A stretch of 64,000 nt of DNA from Nematostella vectensis (taxonomy: Eukaryota > Cnidaria > Anthozoa > Actiniaria > Edwardsiidae): the NCBI RefSeq assembly GCF_932526225.1, contig NC_064048.1, positions 13,525,665 to 13,589,664 of the forward strand, in the 5' to 3' direction. Positions 1 to 10,395 of the stretch are shown piece by piece. Under the pieces are notes generated by a model. That model had not been told where the DNA came from. It made no database searches and worked only from the letters and a program-made list of their open reading frames with translations. The translations under genes were made by a program, and so were the position numbers. How positions within the stretch are numbered: the first letter of the stretch is position 1; every line of letters begins with the position of its first letter.

Positions 1-234
1 TATTCAAGGTTATCATGCAATTCTGTTGTTTGACTGCATATATATATATTTTTTCTTTCTTTTCATTACTAGTTCTATATGTGTAAGTGGTGACCATAGC
101 TATGATTACTATTATTTAGAATATTTTTTTACCTACTAACAGAAAACAACTTGACTGCAAAACACTTACTGTAGGGCACTCGATATTAGGCATTACTTTC
201 ATGTGGATGTAAGGTTGAAATGTCAAAACCTTCA

Positions 235-351
235 TTAACCCGTGAACTACGCTTTAGCGTATTACACTTTGTGGTGATCTGATTCTATTGTTCTTTTTTG
301 TGTTTTACTAACTATTACCGTTTAACTATCACACTTTGTTTCACGGGTTAA
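235..351. mobile_element. piggyBac-like TTAA miniature inverted-repeat element
   Basis: A 109-bp sequence (239-347) starts CCCGTGAA, ends TTCACGGG, and is flanked on both sides by TTAA (235-238 and 348-351). A TTAA target duplication with termini beginning CCC and ending GGG is the hallmark of piggyBac-superfamily transposons. At this size and with no reading frame it would be a non-autonomous (MITE-type) derivative. It also holds a small hairpin, TACGCT-TT-AGCGTA. Equivalent intact copies lie at 2250-2358, 4288-4396, 32665-32773 and in most other units, so it was amplified as part of the satellite, not by repeated transposition. The alternative is a chance inverted repeat, less likely given 12 matching end bases including TTAA. 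Confidence 0.72.
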
Positions 352-1011
352 TGAAAACCACTCTAATTACTTACAGTAGTTCTTTTTTAATATTATCATT
401 TACTTGTATAATTTAGATGAGCAATACATATTTCTTTATGGCTTTGTAGAGCTCATCTCGTTCCTCATAAATAACAAACAAAATGAAGTTTGTTCTTATT
501 TTGGTGCAAAGGAATCTACAGTAGTTTTCTAATCAGATAAATGTTTTTTTTTAACACTCACCTGTTATTTCAACAGCTCTTACTTGAGTTTGCTTGTCTC
601 AGAAATAGACCTTGCTTAATAAGCAAAGACATGTTACAAACTTATTTAATAATAGGTAACAACTGCAATATTGTATGAAGAGAGTGCCGCTCCCTTTCCC
701 CTGCTATTGTTGACATTATGCTCAATAAACTGTTACCTCTCCCCTCTCCACCAGTTAAGCATTCTATGTATTCTTCCCTGTACAAAATGCGCCCCTTCAA
801 ATAGAAAATTAAAGTTCACATACTTGTTTACTTTCTCAAACTCTTTGCTTTGTGTTTTTTGTTAACTTCCTGAGAACAAATTGAATACATATAATCAATA
901 AACCTAGCAAGCTTATTTTGCAAATTCACTTTTTTTTATTATTATTTTTGCGCAAAACCTATCAGGATTAAGGGGGTCCAGCACAAAGAAAAAAAACGAA
1001 TTAAAAAAAAA

Positions 1012-1094
1012 AGCCCATTGGCCTGGGATCGAACCCGGTCAGAAGAACAAAACGGAAACCATACATACGGATTACCCAATCGGTATGGCAGCAC
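1012..1094 (-). other. tRNA-like relic with B box and T-run (representative, direct block)
   Basis: On the minus strand, 1035-1025 reads GGTTCGATCCC, matching the Pol III B box / tRNA T-loop consensus GGTTCGANNCC. About 39 bases upstream, 1085-1075 reads TACCGATTGGG, a weak A-box match (TRGYNNANNGG, two defined positions wrong). A T-arm can pair with one mismatch, and CCGATTGG can pair with the 3' CCAATGG if one G is bulged. A T-run follows (A-run at 1002-1012 on the plus strand), as at a Pol III terminator. D-arm and anticodon-arm pairing is poor, so I do not call a functional tRNA; a decayed tRNA or tRNA-derived SINE is more likely. It recurs in every direct unit. Confidence 0.55.
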
Positions 1095-1370
1095 AAGGCT
1101 TTTACGGAAGGCTGTAAAGAACCCGAAGGCCCCAAGCACCGATATTTCCGAGCGAATATGCTGTACAACACTCTTGCAAGGTTATCCCAACCCGCGCATT
1201 AATGGGGAGGACAATAACCAGGATCCCAGGCCTGTAATACGGTTACGCCACGCACAGCTCGCCGAGATTGTGGATGACAAAAAATAGAGGTCTATTTGGG
1301 CGTCTTGGGTCCCTTGGGGACTCGCCATGCGCACGGGCGCATCTCTTTTATTGTGTACATGACATCAAAT
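1012..1370. other. GC-richer conserved core of the 2-kb unit (representative)
   Basis: This ~350-bp stretch stands out from the AT-rich unit. It is visibly richer in G and C, carries CpGs (CCGAGCGAATATG, CTCGCCGAG, CGCACGGGCGCATC), and is nearly unchanged across units of both classes and orientations, while flanking AT-rich parts differ by class. An 89-codon frame stays open through it because the DNA is conserved. There is no ATG start, no domain I recognise, and overlapping frames on both strands are open too, so I do not call a gene. Conservation could reflect gene conversion, a protein-binding platform, or a transcript. Confidence 0.6.
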
Positions 1371-2003
1371 TAGCGAAGAAAAAAGACGCTGTTTTGGTAT
1401 CATGTGAAAAGCCTAAAATAAATAGAAATAAAGACGTAAGGGGGGAGAATATTGACATCTTCATATTAGAATATTGACAAAATCCGCAATTTTGTCTACG
1501 CTGACTAAGTAAAGCTGTATTTTACTTTAAAGGGGCAGCAGCATAGTACTGCGCATGTCTGGAGTCAGTGATTATTGTAGGCTTTTAAGTGTCAACAAAC
1601 AGTTGAACTTTTTAAAAGCTGTTAATACCTTATTAAATAATATGCAATATTATATTGGAAACTATGTTAATTGACAGTTTGTGGTCATTTTTTTGTTTTG
1701 TTTAAAGTCCCCACATGTACCAAAAGCTCATAAGTCAGTATTAGAATTTCACTGAAGTTCATTGTGTCAGAGCTCTAGAGCTATTGCAAATCTCTTAACC
1801 ATGACACTCCCCTTTTAAAGGAAAGTAAAAAAAATCAAAATTGTTGGTGGGGGTCTCTGTTGTGTTTGTTTTCTTTTTAGTTTTGTTCTATTATTATTAT
1901 TATTTTCTTTTTTAGAGGGGGAGGGGAATTCAGCTAAAAATAGCCAAGGGTCAATTCAAGCAACTAGTACAAAAGATGTTTTTTTGCAGTCCTTTATTCA
2001 ATA

Positions 2004-4017
2004 TATTCAAGGTTATCATGCAATTCTGTTGTTTGACTGCATATATATATATATATATATATTTTCTTTCTTTTCATTACTAGTTCTATATGTGTAAGTG
2101 GTGACCATAGCTATGATTACTATTATTTAGAATATTTTTTTACCTACTAACAGAAAACAACTTGACTGCAAAACACTTACTGTAGGGCACTCGATATTAG
2201 GTATTACTTTCATGTGGATGTAAGGTTGAAATGTCAAAACCTTCATTAACCCGTGAACTACGCTTTAGCGTATTACACTTTGTGGTGATCTGATTCTATT
2301 GTTCTTTTTTGTGTTTTACTAACTATTACCGTTTAACTATCACACTTTGTTTCACGGGTTAATGAAAACCACTCTAATTACTTACAGTAGTTCTTTTTTA
2401 ATATTATCATTTACTTGTATAATTTAGATGAGCAATACATATTTCTTTATGGCTTTGTAGAGCTCATCTCGTTCCTCATAAATAACAAACAAAATGATGT
2501 TTGTTCTTATTTTGGTGCAAAGGAATCTACAGTAGTTTTCTAATCAGATAATTGTTTTTTTTAACACTCACCTGTTATTTCAACAGCTCTTACTTGAGTT
2601 TGCTTGTCTCAGAAATAGACCTTGCTTAATAAACAAAGACATGTTACAAACTTATTTAATAATAGGTAACAACTGCAATATTGTATGAAGAGAGTGCCGC
2701 TCCCTTTCCCCTGCTATTGTTGACATTATGCTCAATAAACTGTTACCTCTCCCCTCTCCACCAGTTAAGCATTCTATGTATTCTTCCCTGTACAAAATGC
2801 GCCCCTTCAAATAGAACATTAAAGTTCACATACTTGTTTACTTTCTCAAACTCTTTGCTTTGTGTTTTTTGTTAACTTCCTGGGAACAAATTGAATACAT
2901 ATAATCAATAAACCTAGCAAGCTTATTTTGCAAACTCACTTTTTTTTATTATTATTTTTGCGCAAAACCTATCAGGATTAAGGGGGTCCAGCACAAAGAA
3001 AAAAAACGAATTAAAAAAAAAAAGCCCATTAACCTGGGATCGAACCCGGTCAGAAGAACAAAACGGAAACCATACATACGGATTACCCAATCGGTATGGC
3101 AGCACAAGGCTTTTACGGAAGGCTGTAAAGAACCCGAAGGCCCCAAGCACCGATATTTCCGAGCGAATATGCTGTACAACACTCTTGCAAGGTTATCCCA
3201 ACCCGCGCATTAATGGGGAGGACAATAACCAGGATCCCAGGCCTGTAATACGGTTACGCCACGCACAGCTCGCCGAGATTGTGGATGACAAAAAATAGAG
3301 GTCTATTTGGGCGTCTTGGGTCCCTTGGGGACTCGCCATGCGCACGGGCGCATCTCTTTTATTGTGTACATGACATCAAATTAGCGAAGAAAAAAGACGC
3401 TGTTTTGGTATCATTTGAAAAGCCTAAAATAAATAGAAATAAAGACGTAAGGGGGGAGAATATTGACATCTTCATATTAGAATATTAAAAAAAAAATCCG
3501 CAATTTTGTCTACGCTGACTAAGTAAAGCTGTATTTTACTTTAAAGGGGCAGCAGCATAGTACTGCGCATGTCTAGAGTCAGTGATTATTGTAGGCTTTT
3601 AAGTGTCAACAAACAGTTGAACTTTTTAAAAGCTGTTAATACCTTATTAAATAATATGCAATATTATATTGGAAACTATGTTAATTGAGAGTTTGTGGTC
3701 ATTTTTTTGTTTTGTTTAAAGTCCCCACATGTACCAAAAGCTCATAAGTCAGTATTAGAATTTCACTGAAGTTCATTGTGTCAGAGCTCTAGAGCTATTG
3801 CAAATCTCTTAACCATGACACTCCCCTTTTAAAGGAAAGTAAAAAAAATCAAAATTGTTGGTGGGGGTCTCTGTTGTGTTTGTTTTCTTTTTAGTTTTGT
3901 TCTATTATTATTATTATTTTCTTTTTTAGAGGGGAAGGGGAATTCAGCTAAAAATAGCCAAGTGTCAATTCAAGCAACTAGTACAAAAGATGTTTTTTTG
4001 CAGTCCTTTATTCAATA
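2004..4017 (+). repeat. 2-kb unit 2, class A
   Basis: This unit is 2,014 bp and adjoins another class A unit, so A and B do not strictly alternate. An A-run at 3486-3495 replaces the usual TTGACAAAA before the ATCCGC motif. The GGCC beside the B box is AACC here (about 3030). The (AT)n tract at 2041-2062 is longer than in unit 1. Confidence 0.9.
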
Positions 4018-4051
4018 TATTCAAGGTTATCATGCAATTCTGTTGTTTGAC

Positions 4052-4103
<52 letters not shown>

Positions 4104-6041
4104 CTTTCTTTTCATTACTAGTTCTATATGTGTAAGTGGTGACCATAGCTATGATTACTATTATTTAGAATTTTTTTTTACCTACTAACAGAAAACAACT
4201 TGACTGCAAAACACTTACTGTAGGGCACTCGATATTAGGCATTATTTTCATGTGGATGTAAGGTTGAAATGTCAAAACCTTCATTAACCCGTGAACTACG
4301 CTTTAGCGTATTACACTTTGTGGTGATCTGATTCTATTGTTCTTTTTTGTGTTTTACTAACTATTACCGTTTAACTATCACACTTTGTTTCACGGGTTAA
4401 TGAAAACCACTCTAATTACTTACAGTAGTTCTTTTTTAATATTATCATTTACTTGTATAATTTAGATGAGCAATACATATTTCTTTATGGCTTTGTAGAG
4501 CTCATCTTGTTCCTCATAAATAACAAACAAAATGAAGTTTGTTCTTATTTTGGTGCAAAGGAATCTACAGTAGTTTTCTAATCAGATAATTGTTTTTCTT
4601 TTAACACTCACCTGTTATTTCAACAGCCTTACTTGAGTTTGCTTGTCTCAGAAATAGACCTTGCTTAATAAACAAAGACATGTTACAAACTTATTTAATA
4701 ATAGGTAACAACTGCAATATTGTATGAAGAGAGTGCCCCTCTCTTCCCCCTGCTATTGTTGAAATTATGCTCAATAAACTTTTACCTCTTCCCTCTCCAC
4801 CAGTTAAGCATTCTATGTATGCTTCCCTGTACAAAAAATACCCCTTCAAATAGAACATTAAAGTTCACATACTTGTTTACTTCCTCAAACTCTTTGCTTT
4901 GTGTTTTTTGTTAACTTCCTAGGAACAAATTGAATACATATAATCAATAAATCCAGCAAGCTTATTTTGCAAACTCACTTTTTTTTTATTTTTGCGCAAA
5001 ACCAATCAGGATTAGGGGGGTCAAGCACAAAGAAAGAAAACGAATAAAAAAAAGCCCATTGGCCTGGGATCGAACCCGGTCTGAAGAACAAAACGGAAAC
5101 CATACATACGGATTACCCAATCGGTATGGCAGCACAAGGCTTTTACGGAAGGCTGTAAAGAACCCGAAGGCCCCAAGCACCAATATTTCCGAGCGGATAT
5201 GCTGTACAACACTCTTGCAAGGTTATCCCAACCCGCGCATTAATGGGGAGGACAATAACCAGGATCCCAGGCCTGTAATACGGTTACGCCACGCACAGCT
5301 CGCCGAGATTGTGGATGACAAAAAATAGAGGTCTATTTGGGCGTCTTGGGTCCCTTGGGGACTCGCCATGCGCACGGGCGCATCTCTTTTATTGTGTACA
5401 TGACATCAAATTAGCGAAGAAAAAAGACGCTGTTTGGTATCATGTGAAAAGCATAAATTAAATAGAAATAAAGACGTAAGGGGGGAGAATATTGACATCT
5501 TCATATTAGAATATTGACAAAATCCGCAATTTTGTCTACGCTGACTAAGTAAAGCTGCATTTTACTTTAAAGGGGCAGCAGCATAGTACTGCGCATGTCT
5601 GGAGTCAGTGTTTATTGTAGGCTTTTAAGTGTCAACAAACAGTTGAACTTTTTAAAAGCTGTCAATACCTTATTAAATAATATGCAATATTATATTGAAA
5701 ACTATGTTAATTGACAGTTTGTGGTCATTTTTTTTGTTTTGTTTAAAGTCTCCCACATGTACCAAAAGCTCATAAGTCAGTATTAGAATTTCACTGAAGT
5801 TCATTGTGTCAGGGCTCTAGAGCTATTGCAAATCTCTTAAACATGACACTCCCCTTTAAAGGAAAGTAAAAAAAAATCAAAATTGTTGGTGGGGGTCTCT
5901 GTTTTTTTTTTTCTTTTTAGTTTTGTTCTTTTATTATTATTATTTTTTTTTAGAGGGGGAGGGGAATTCAGCTAAAAATAGCCAAGTGTCACTTCAAGCA
6001 ACTAGTACAAAAGATGTTTTTTTGCAGTCCTTTATTCAATA
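4018..6041 (+). repeat. 2-kb unit 3, class B (subtype B1)
   Basis: This is the first class B unit, with TGAAATTATG and CTTTTACC in the CT-rich segment. Subtype B1 reads ACAAAAAATACCCC where other units read ACAAAATGCACCCC; the same variant recurs only in the unit at 28,628. It carries the longest (AT)n tract in the window. Confidence 0.88.
4054..4101. repeat. (AT)n microsatellite expansion
   Basis: About 24 AT dinucleotides follow TTTGACTGC. The same position in other units holds only 4-12 repeats (for example 2041-2062 and 26,651-26,674), so this site is a hypervariable length marker inside the satellite. Confidence 0.95.
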
Positions 6042-6272
6042 TATTCAAGGTTATCATGCAATTCTTTTGTTTGACTGCATATATATATATTTTTTCTTTC
6101 TTTTCATTACAAGTTCTATATGTGTAAGTGGTGACCATAGCTATGATTACTATTATTTAGAATAATTTTTTACCTACTAAAAGAAAACAACTTGACTGCA
6201 AAACACTTACTGTAGGGCACTCGATATTAGGCATTACTTTCATGTGGATGTAAGGTTGAAATGTCAAAACCT

Positions 6273-6452
6273 TACGCTTTAGCGTATTACACTTTGTGGT
6301 GATCTGATTCTATTGTTCTTTTTTGTGTTTTTTTCTAACTATTACCGTGAACTACGCCTTAGCGTATTACACTTTGTGGTGATCTGATTCTATTGTTCTT
6401 TTTTGTGTTTTACTAACTATTACCGTTTAACTATCACACTTTGTTTCACGGG
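6273..6452. mobile_element. TTAA element with internal tandem duplication and lost left end
   Basis: The left TTAA and CCCGTGAACT are missing: AAAACCTT runs straight into ACGCTTTAGCG. The body is then present twice. The first copy ends ...CTAACTATTACCG and continues TGAACTACGCC, which starts the second copy. The join falls at CCGT, which occurs both near the element's right side (TTACCGTTT) and in its left end (CCCGTGAA). The right end TTCACGGG-TTAA is intact. The same rearrangement is present in the units starting 8,329, 14,411, 20,482, 24,550 and 30,903, so it happened once and spread with the array. Confidence 0.85.
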
Positions 6453-6472
6453 TTAATGAAAACCACTCTAAT

Positions 6473-6703
6473 TACTTAGATAGATAATGTGTTTTTTAAC
6501 CCTATTGCAGCGAAAGCTGAATTACAGGGCAGCCAGTATATATATAATACATCCTTACATTTACATAACTTGTTGATAACGATAAGTACAGAAATTGTTG
6601 AGCCTATTCGTACGGCCGCAGATGGGGACAACAGACGCCGTACCGGACCGTAAACCATACCCATGGTGCGTTGCTACAGGAATAGGAATTATTATTCTAC
6701 TTA
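6473..6703. mobile_element. 219-bp insertion with TACTTA target duplication (copy 1)
   Basis: Ordinary units read AATTACTTACAG. Here 219 bp (6479-6697) is inserted between two TACTTA copies (6473-6478 and 6698-6703). The insert has a GC-rich middle with a GTACGGC/GCCGTAC inverted repeat, a GATAGATAATG start on the plus strand, and no matching terminal inverted repeats. A short direct duplication with a simple-repeat-like edge fits a SINE or other short retroelement on the minus strand, but I do not recognise the family and see no B box in it. It has no significant reading frame. Confidence 0.8.
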
Positions 6704-8328
6704 CAGTAGTTCTTTTTTAATATTATCATTTACTTGTATAATTTAGATGGGCAATACATATTTCTTTATGGCTTTGTAGAGCTCATCTCGTTCCTCATAA
6801 ATAACAAACAAAATGAAGTTTGTTCTTATTTTGGTGCAAAGGAATCTACAGTAGTTTTCTAATCAGATAATTGTTTTTCTTTTAACACTCACCTGTTATT
6901 TCAACAGCCTTACTTGAGTTTGCTTGTCTCAGAAATAGACCTTGCTTAATAAACAAAGACATGTTACAAACTTATTTAATAATAGGTAACAACTGCAATA
7001 TTGTATGAAGAGAGTGTTCCTCTCTTCCCCCTGCTATTGTTGAAATTATGCTCAATAAACTTTTACCTCTTCCCTCTCCACCAGTTAAGCATTCTATGTA
7101 TGCTTTCCTGTACAAAATGCACCGCTTCAAATAGAACATTAAAGTTCACATACTTGTTTACTTCCTCAAACTCTTTGCTTTGTGTTTTTGTTAACTTCCT
7201 AGGAACAAATTGAATACATATAATCAATAAATCCAGCAAGCTTATTTTGCAAACTCACTTTTTTTTTTATTTTTGCGCAAAACCAATCAGGATTAGGGGG
7301 GTCAAGCACAAAGAAAGAAAACGAATAAAAAAAAAGCCCATTGGCCTGGGATCGAACCCGGTCTGAAGAACAAAACGGAAACCATACATACGGATTACCC
7401 AATCGGTATGGCAGCACAAGGCTTTTACGGAAGGCTGTAAAGAACCCGAAGGCCCCAAGCACCGATATTTCCGAGCGAATATGCTGTACAACACTCTTGC
7501 AAGGTTATCCCAACCCGCGCATTAATGGGGAGGACAATAACCAGGATCCCAGGCCTGTAATACGGTTACGCCACGCACAGCTCGCCGAGATTGTGGATGA
7601 CAAAAAATAGAGGTCTATTTGGGCGTCTTGGGTCCCTTGGGGACTCGCCATGCGCACGGGCGCATCTCTTTTATTGTGTACATGACATCAAATTAGCGAA
7701 GAAAAAAGACGCTGTTTTGGTATCATGTGAAAAGCCTAAAATAAATAGAAATAAAGACGTAAGGGGGGAGAATATTGACATCTTCATATTAGAATATTGA
7801 CAAAATCCGCAATTTTGTCTACGCTGACTAAGTAAAGCTGTATTTTACTTTAAAGGGGCAGCAGCATAGTACTGCGCATGTCTGGAGTCAGTGTTTATTG
7901 TAGGCTTTTAAGTGTCAACAAACAGTTGAACTTTTTAAAAGCTGTCAATACCTTATTAAATAATATGCAATATTATATTGAAAACTATGTTAATTGACAG
8001 TTTGTGGTCATTTTTTTTGTTTTGTTTAAAGTCTCCCACATGTACCAAAAGCTCATAAGTCAGTATAAGAATTTCACTGAAGTTCATTGTGTCAGGGCTC
8101 TAGAGCTATTGCAAATCTCTTAGACATGACACTCCCCTTTAAAGGAAAGTAAAAAAAAATCAAAATTGTTGGTGGGGGTCTCTGTTGTGTTTTTTTTCTT
8201 TTTAGTTTTGTTCTATTATTATTATTATTTTCTTTTTTAGAGGGGGAGGGGAATTCAGCTAAAAATAGCCAAGGGTCACTTCAAGCAACTAGTACAAAAG
8301 ATGTTTTTTTGCAGTCCTTTATTCAATA

Positions 8329-10395
8329 TATTCAAGGTTATAATGCAATTCTTTTGTTTGACTGCATATATATATATTTTTTCTTTCTTTTCATTACAAG
8401 TTCTATATGTGTAAGTGGTGACCATAGCTATGATTACTATTATTTAGAATAATTTTTTACCTACTAAAAGAAAACAACTTGACTGCAAAACACTTACTGT
8501 AGGGCACTCGATATTAGGCATTACTTTCATGTGGATGTAAGGTTGAAATGTCAAAACCTTACGCTTTAGCGTATTACACTTTGTGGTGATCTGATTCTAT
8601 TGTTCTTTTTTGTGTTTTTTTTCTAACTATTACCGTGAACTACGCTTTAGCGTATTACACTTTGTGGTGATCTGATTCTATTGTTCTTTTTTGTGTTTTA
8701 CTAACTATTACCGTTTAACTATCACACTTTGTTTCACGGGTTAATGAAAACCACTCTAATTACTTACACTAGTTCTTTTTTAATATTATCATTTACTTGT
8801 ATAATTTAGATGAGCAATACATATTTCTTTATGGCTTTGTAGAGCTCATCTCGTTCCTCATAAATAACAAACAAAATGAAGTTTGTTCTTATTTTGGTGC
8901 AAAGGAATCTACAGTAGTTTTCTAATCAGATAATTGTTTTTCTTTTAACACTCACCTGTTATTTCAACAGCCTTACTTGAGTTTGCTTGTCTCAGAAATA
9001 GACCTTGCTTAATAAACAAAGACATGTTACAAACTTATTTAATAATAGGTAACAACTGCAATATTGTATGAAGAGAGTGCCCCTCTCTTCCCCCTGCTAT
9101 TGTTGAAATTATGCTCAATAAACTTTTACCTCTTCCCTCTCCACCAGTTAAGCATTCTATGTATGCTTCCCTGTACAAAATGCACCCCTTCAAATAGAAC
9201 ATTAAAGTTCACATACTTGTTTACTTCCTCAAACTCTTTGCTTTGTGTTTTTTGTTAACTTCCTAGGAACAAATTGAATACATATAATCAATAAATCCAG
9301 CAAGCTTATTTTGCAAACTCACTTTTTTTTTATTTTTGCGCAAAACCAATCAGGATTAGGGGGGTCAAGCACAAAGAAAGAAAACGAATTTAAAAAAAAG
9401 CCCATTGGCCTGGGATCGAACCCGGTCTGAAGAACAAAACGGAAACCATACATACGGATTACCCAATCGGTATGGCAGCACAAGACTTTTACGGAAGGCT
9501 GTAAAGAACCCGAAGGCCCCAAGTACCGATATTTCCAAGCGAATATGCTGTACAACACTCTTGCAAGGTTATCTCAACCCGCGCATTAATGGGGAGGACA
9601 ATAACCAGGATCCCAGGCCTTTAATACGGTTACGCCACGCACAGCTCGCCGAGATTGTGGATGACAAAAAATAGAGGTCTATTTGAGCGTCTTAGGTCCC
9701 TTGGGGACTCGCCATGCGCACGGGCGCATCTCTTTTATTGTGTACATGACATCAAATTAGCGAAGAAAAAAGACGCTGTTTTGGTATCATGTGAAAAGCA
9801 TAAAATAAATAGAAATAAAGACGTAATGGGGGAGAATATTGACATATTCATATTAGAATATTGACAAAATACGCAATATTGTCTACGCTGACTAAGTAAA
9901 GCTGTATTTTACTTTAAAGGGGCGGCAGCATAGTACTGCGCATGTCTGGAGTCAGTGTTTATTGTAGGCTTTTAAGTGTCTACAAACAGTTGAACTTTTT
10001 AAAAGCTGTCAATACCTTATTAAATAATATGCAATATTATATTGAAAACTATGTTAATGGACAGTTTGTGGTCATTTTTTTTTTGTTTTGTTTAAAGTCC
10101 CCACATGTACCAAAAGCTCATAAGTCAGTATTAGAATTTCACTGAAGTTCATTGTGTCAGGGCTCTAGAGCTATTGCAAATCTCTTAAACATGACACTCC
10201 CATTATAAAGGAAAGTAAAAAAAAAATCAAAATTGTTGGTGGGGGTCTCTGTTGTGTTTGTTTTCTTTTTAGTTTTGTTCTATTATTATTATTATTTTCT
10301 TTTTTAGAGGGGGAGGGGAATTCAGCTAAAAATAGCCAAGGGTCAATTCAAGCAACTAGTACAAAAGGTGTTTTTTTGCAGTCCTTTATTCAATA
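8329..10395 (+). repeat. 2-kb unit 5, class B (subtype B3)
   Basis: This is a 2,067-bp unit with the duplicated TTAA element but without the 219-bp insertion. Its GC-richer core has more private substitutions than its neighbours (for example AAGTACCGATATTTCCAAG near 9520 and TTGAGCGTCTTAGG near 9683). It is one of the more diverged copies in the block. Confidence 0.87.

Larger units (their letters stand above)
1..2003 (+). repeat. 2-kb unit 1, class A
   Basis: The window opens inside the array; this is the first full unit in the chosen phase. The class A marker at 684-780 is a CT-rich segment with TGACATTATG and CTGTTACCTCTCCCC, against TGAAATTATG and CTTTTACCTCTTCCC in class B. Its short (AT)n tract follows position 38. 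It has an intact 109-bp TTAA element (239-347) and an intact B box (1025-1035). Confidence 0.9.
6042..8328 (+). repeat. 2-kb unit 4, class B (subtype B2), enlarged
   Basis: This is a 2,287-bp unit. The extra length comes from an internal duplication in the TTAA element (6273-6452) and a 219-bp insertion (6479-6697). The subtype B2 marker is GTTCCTCTCTTCC with TGCACCGCTTC. The same pair of modifications recurs in the last direct unit at 30,903, so the two share an ancestor copy. Confidence 0.9.

Noticed and set aside
1012-1094. A functional tRNA gene in each 2-kb unit
   Set aside because: Only the T-arm, B box and a bulged acceptor helix can be drawn; D-arm and anticodon arm do not pair, and no standard anticodon loop is evident.
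1018-1287. An 89-codon open frame that recurs in nearly every 2-kb unit (and a 69-codon frame overlapping it)
   Set aside because: It starts without ATG, begins inside the tRNA-like relic, has no recognisable domain, and frames on the opposite strand are open over the same DNA. The repetition follows from DNA conservation in the satellite, not from coding.
2570-2600. Splice-site-like CAG|GTGAGT on the minus strand and TTTCAACAG acceptor-like sequence in each unit
   Set aside because: They are present in every unit without any adjoining open exon; such short motifs are expected by chance.
2952-3182. Minus-strand frames of 65-85 codons over the tRNA-like region
   Set aside because: They lie antisense to the other open frame, change reading frame with homopolymer length between units, and show no protein features.
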